A DNA stretch of 64,000 bases from DAIPKP01 sp964545875. GTDB taxonomy: Bacteria; Synergistota; Synergistia; Synergistales; Aminiphilaceae. A model generated the notes under the pieces. That model was not told where the DNA came from and searched no databases. It saw nothing but the letters and a program-made list of their open reading frames with translations. Where the stretch lies: the NCBI GenBank assembly GCA_964545875.1, contig CAZJHH010000001.1:310001-374000 (forward strand), in the 5' to 3' direction. The position numbers were made by a program, and so were the translations under genes. Shown piece by piece: positions 62,110-64,000 of this stretch (position 1 is its first letter; each line of letters opens with the position of its first letter).

Positions 62110-63255
62110 TTAGCTTCCCAGGGGAGAAAGATAGGCGCCGAAGCCCTTTTCCGTCAGTTCCTCCATACCCGGAACTCCTTCCACCACCACCTCCTTGTTT
62201 TCATCCATAAATCCGAGCATCTCCAGAAAGGTGAGCACCGCCTGGGTGTGCCGGCCGATGCGGTAATCCAGAGGCTGATCCTCCTCGTAGGGAATGAAGA
62301 GAAGTCCCAATTTCGAGGCCTTGGCATAGCTCTTATCCCGCCCGGTAATCACGAGATCTTCGTTGGTGCGCCCCCGGAGACGGCCCTGGCTGGGATTGCC
62401 CGTTTCCATGAGTACCGGCAGTGTTTCGGTATAGTCCCCCCACTCCCGATGGGTAAGCCCCCGGAGATTTTTCGGAGAAGGCTCGATGCGCATGGGGATA
62501 CCCATATCCTCGAGCTCCATGGCTACCATAGCGGTGAGTTCCATGCTCCGTTCGTGGGCTACTGCAGCGTTTACCACGGGGTACTCCGGAGAAGCCTCGT
62601 GAAGATCGAAGGCGAGATCTATCTTTTCTTGAATGATGAGCTGCCGCAGAGCATAGGCCAGACGCTGGGTGAGAGCTCCGTCGGGAGTACCCGGATGGGC
62701 CCGGTTGAGATTGCTCTTCTCGCTTCCCGCCAGCTCCTGCCCCGACTGAGGGTGGATATAGACGTCCGGAGCGGGCCACTGGTAAATGGGATTCGTGGCC
62801 CGGGATCCGTAGCGGAACTCCCGGGAAGAGCCGTCGGGAAGGGGAAAGGAGATTCGCTGGGGGGATGCCTCCTGAGGAGAGTTATGGGTGAAGGCCATGG
62901 CATTGGCGAAGGGAATGACGATGAGCCGTCCCGTCTTTACCTGAGCCCGTTCCAGAAAGAGCACCGCCGTAAGGGCGGAAGAGGGTTCGTTGGGATGGGT
63001 GCCTCCCATGAGAAGTACCGTGCCTCCGGATGCTTCACCGGACTGAATGAACACCGGAGTATCCGCAGGGGTATCCTTGATGCCTTCGAACCACTCGGAA
63101 AGCATGTGTTTTTCGAATCCAGGAGCGGGAATCACCACGTCGGGTTTCCACATGGTCATGAACTGCCGGGCCCCGAGAAAGGCCACTGTTCCCGCAAGAA
63201 GAATGAGGAGCAGCGCGGTAACGCGGTTGCCCCGAAAATTGATGTCCCAAGACAT
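62110..63255 (-). CDS. Membrane-anchored succinylglutamate desuccinylase/aspartoacylase-like zinc hydrolase
   Basis: 381 residues. One N-terminal helix (VTALLLILLAGTVAFLGA) anchors the enzyme, presumably with the catalytic domain outside. Zinc-site motifs of the M14/AstE-AspA group: LLMGGTHPNEPSSAL with HxxE (about 80-94) and LAFDLHEASPEYP (about 212-224) with the third His ligand. Such enzymes remove acyl groups from amino acids or cleave C-terminal residues. It is placed between a permease pair and the ggt genes, suggesting cleavage of an amide substrate before or after uptake. Confidence 0.72.
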   Translation of the reverse strand: MSWDINFRGNRVTALLLILLAGTVAFLGARQFMTMWKPDVVIPAPGFEKHMLSEWFEGIKDTPADTPVFIQSGEASGGTVLLMGGTHPNEPSSALTAVLFLERAQVKTGRLIVIPFANAMAFTHNSPQEASPQRISFPLPDGSSREFRYGSRATNPIYQWPAPDVYIHPQSGQELAGSEKSNLNRAHPGTPDGALTQRLAYALRQLIIQEKIDLAFDLHEASPEYPVVNAAVAHERSMELTAMVAMELEDMGIPMRIEPSPKNLRGLTHREWGDYTETLPVLMETGNPSQGRLRGRTNEDLVITGRDKSYAKASKLGLLFIPYEEDQPLDYRIGRHTQAVLTFLEMLGFMDENKEVVVEGVPGMEELTEKGFGAYLSPLGS

Positions 63256-63268
63256 AACGTACCGCCTC

Positions 63269-63418
63269 CTACTTGATCATAAGAGCCCGAAGAATCAGGG
63301 GTATCAGCACCAGGGCTCCCGTGGCCTGCTTCCAGAACTCCTTTTCCCGGAACATGCACCGCACCACGAGAAGGAGCACGAACACCACGATGGCTCGATA
63401 GATAAGGGTCATAATCAT
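63269..63418 (-). CDS. 49-residue membrane protein in the permease operon
   Basis: Short gene with AGAGGAAGGAAATTC before its ATG. It encodes a helix (LIYRAIVVFVLLLVVR), a short basic-acidic loop CMFREKEFWKQ and a second helix (GALVLIPLILRALMI). It lies 22 bp after the large permease and 13 bp before the anchored hydrolase, so all are one operon. It may be a small subunit of the permease. Not recognised by name. Confidence 0.65.
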   Translation of the reverse strand: MIMTLIYRAIVVFVLLLVVRCMFREKEFWKQATGALVLIPLILRALMIK

Positions 63419-63440
63419 GAATTTCCTTCCTCTTTCCCGT

Positions 63441-64000
63441 CTAGTAAAGCACGCCGGCGATGAATTTGGCTCCCAGAATCACCGCAATGCCCCAGAGAGC
63501 CGTGAGAATCCCGGGGAACCAGCAGTATTTGAGCACCTTGAAGTAGTTCTTCTCTCCCACCACCTGGGCGGCGAAGATCCCCGCCAGCGCCGTGGGAGGC
63601 ATGAGGTCTCCCAATCCCGCGATGAGGCTGAGCGCCGAGGCCACGATGATCTCGTTTCGTCCCAGCAGGGCCAGAAGAAAGGGCACTCCCAGCACCGAGG
63701 CGGATCCGAAGGAGGAGACCGCTCCGAAGAGCGGCATGGAGGTGGCGATGCCCACGTAGAGGAGCCACGCCGGAAGGGCCAGGGCGGAAACCACCACGAA
63801 TCCCCGGACGCCGATAAGAGTCATCACCTGAATGAACATGCCCACTCCCATGAGGATTCCCATGACGGGAAGGGCGTCGTTCACCGCATCGGTGACGGTG
63901 TTGAGAGGTTTCCATGTTTTTGGAGAGACTCCCGTGAGAAAGGCGGACGCCGAGGCGAGGAGAAAGCCCAGAGGCATTCCCAGGCTGGGCCAGAACCGGG
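63441..64000 (-). CDS. C-terminal part of a large ion-transporter-superfamily permease, cut by window edge
   Basis: About 186 residues visible, frame open to the edge. Several hydrophobic helices: RFWPSLGMPLGFLLASASAF, DALPVMGILMGVGMFIQVMT, and the glycine/serine-rich re-entrant-like FGAVSSFGSASVLGVPFLLA, then SLIAGLGDLMPPTALAGIFA and the final YCWFPGILTALWGIAVILGA. The GLGDLMPPTA and SFGSAS loops resemble those of TRAP/DcuC/CitM-type anion transporters. The substrate is unknown; the operon suggests an acylated or gamma-glutamyl amino acid. Confidence 0.6.
   Translation of the reverse strand, partial: RFWPSLGMPLGFLLASASAFLTGVSPKTWKPLNTVTDAVNDALPVMGILMGVGMFIQVMTLIGVRGFVVVSALALPAWLLYVGIATSMPLFGAVSSFGSASVLGVPFLLALLGRNEIIVASALSLIAGLGDLMPPTALAGIFAAQVVGEKNYFKVLKYCWFPGILTALWGIAVILGAKFIAGVLY

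Overview
The window looks like chromosome from a diderm, amino-acid/peptide-fermenting bacterium of the phylum Synergistota. The main evidence is three secreted proteins (19753-21519, 29972-31564, 32044-33669) that end in a Gly-rich stretch, one Cys, a hydrophobic helix and a basic tail, which is the Synergist-CTERM sorting signal. A TolC/RND tripartite pump shows an outer membrane. Base composition is moderately GC-rich and even, except for an AT-richer patch near 13.3-14.8 kb. No rRNA, tRNA, CRISPR array or intact insertion sequence was recognised.

Layout. 1-1.2 kb: cheW and a truncated cheR. 1.4-7.1 kb (+): an acyl-CoA ligase-like enzyme, a GNAT, an M20 carbamoylase/amidase, an exported SAM-hydrolase-family protein and a class I FBP aldolase. 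7.2-14.4 kb: an MscS channel, a DMT exporter, a serine-hydrolase lipoprotein, a small HEAGH metallopeptidase and an alpha-toroid-like orphan. 14.7-17.6 kb: a selenium-type YedE transporter with a TusA/YedF-like carrier, then an Fe-alcohol dehydrogenase. 17.7-23.2 kb: five tandem Nif11-type leader peptides, a Synergist-CTERM protein and a secreted GntH-like metallo-beta-lactamase-fold hydrolase. 23.5-29.3 kb (-): a TrpXYZ-type ABC operon led by a STAS protein and ending in a double-domain binding protein. 30-33.7 kb (-): two paralogous beta-helix Synergist-CTERM proteins and a short double-glycine peptide. 33.9-40.6 kb (-): a TetR-regulated RND pump operon. 41-43.5 kb: a MalT/LuxR-type regulator. 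43.7-48.7 kb: eight small genes, seven of them for exported or anchored proteins. 48.7-55.7 kb: nucleoside ABC uptake genes divergent from deoC, pyrimidine-nucleoside phosphorylase and a BMP-family binding protein. 55.9-58.3 kb: a hybrid sensor kinase. 58.5-64 kb (-): two gamma-glutamyltransferases, a membrane-anchored aspartoacylase-like hydrolase, a 49-residue membrane protein and the end of a large permease.

The most interesting signal is regulatory. The Nif11 array, the double-glycine peptide gene with its beta-helix partner, and the second beta-helix gene are each preceded by a near-identical promoter. Each has a -35 of TTGAC(C/T), an exact 19-bp spacer holding an 8-3-8 dyad, and a -10 of TATG(G/C)T. 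That is the architecture of promoters activated by MerR-family regulators. This suggests one undescribed regulon that joins RiPP-like peptides (hydrophobic, Gly-rich cores after GG) to surface-sorted beta-helix proteins. No peptide maturase, C39 peptidase/exporter, sorting enzyme or MerR regulator lies in the window, so function is inferred.
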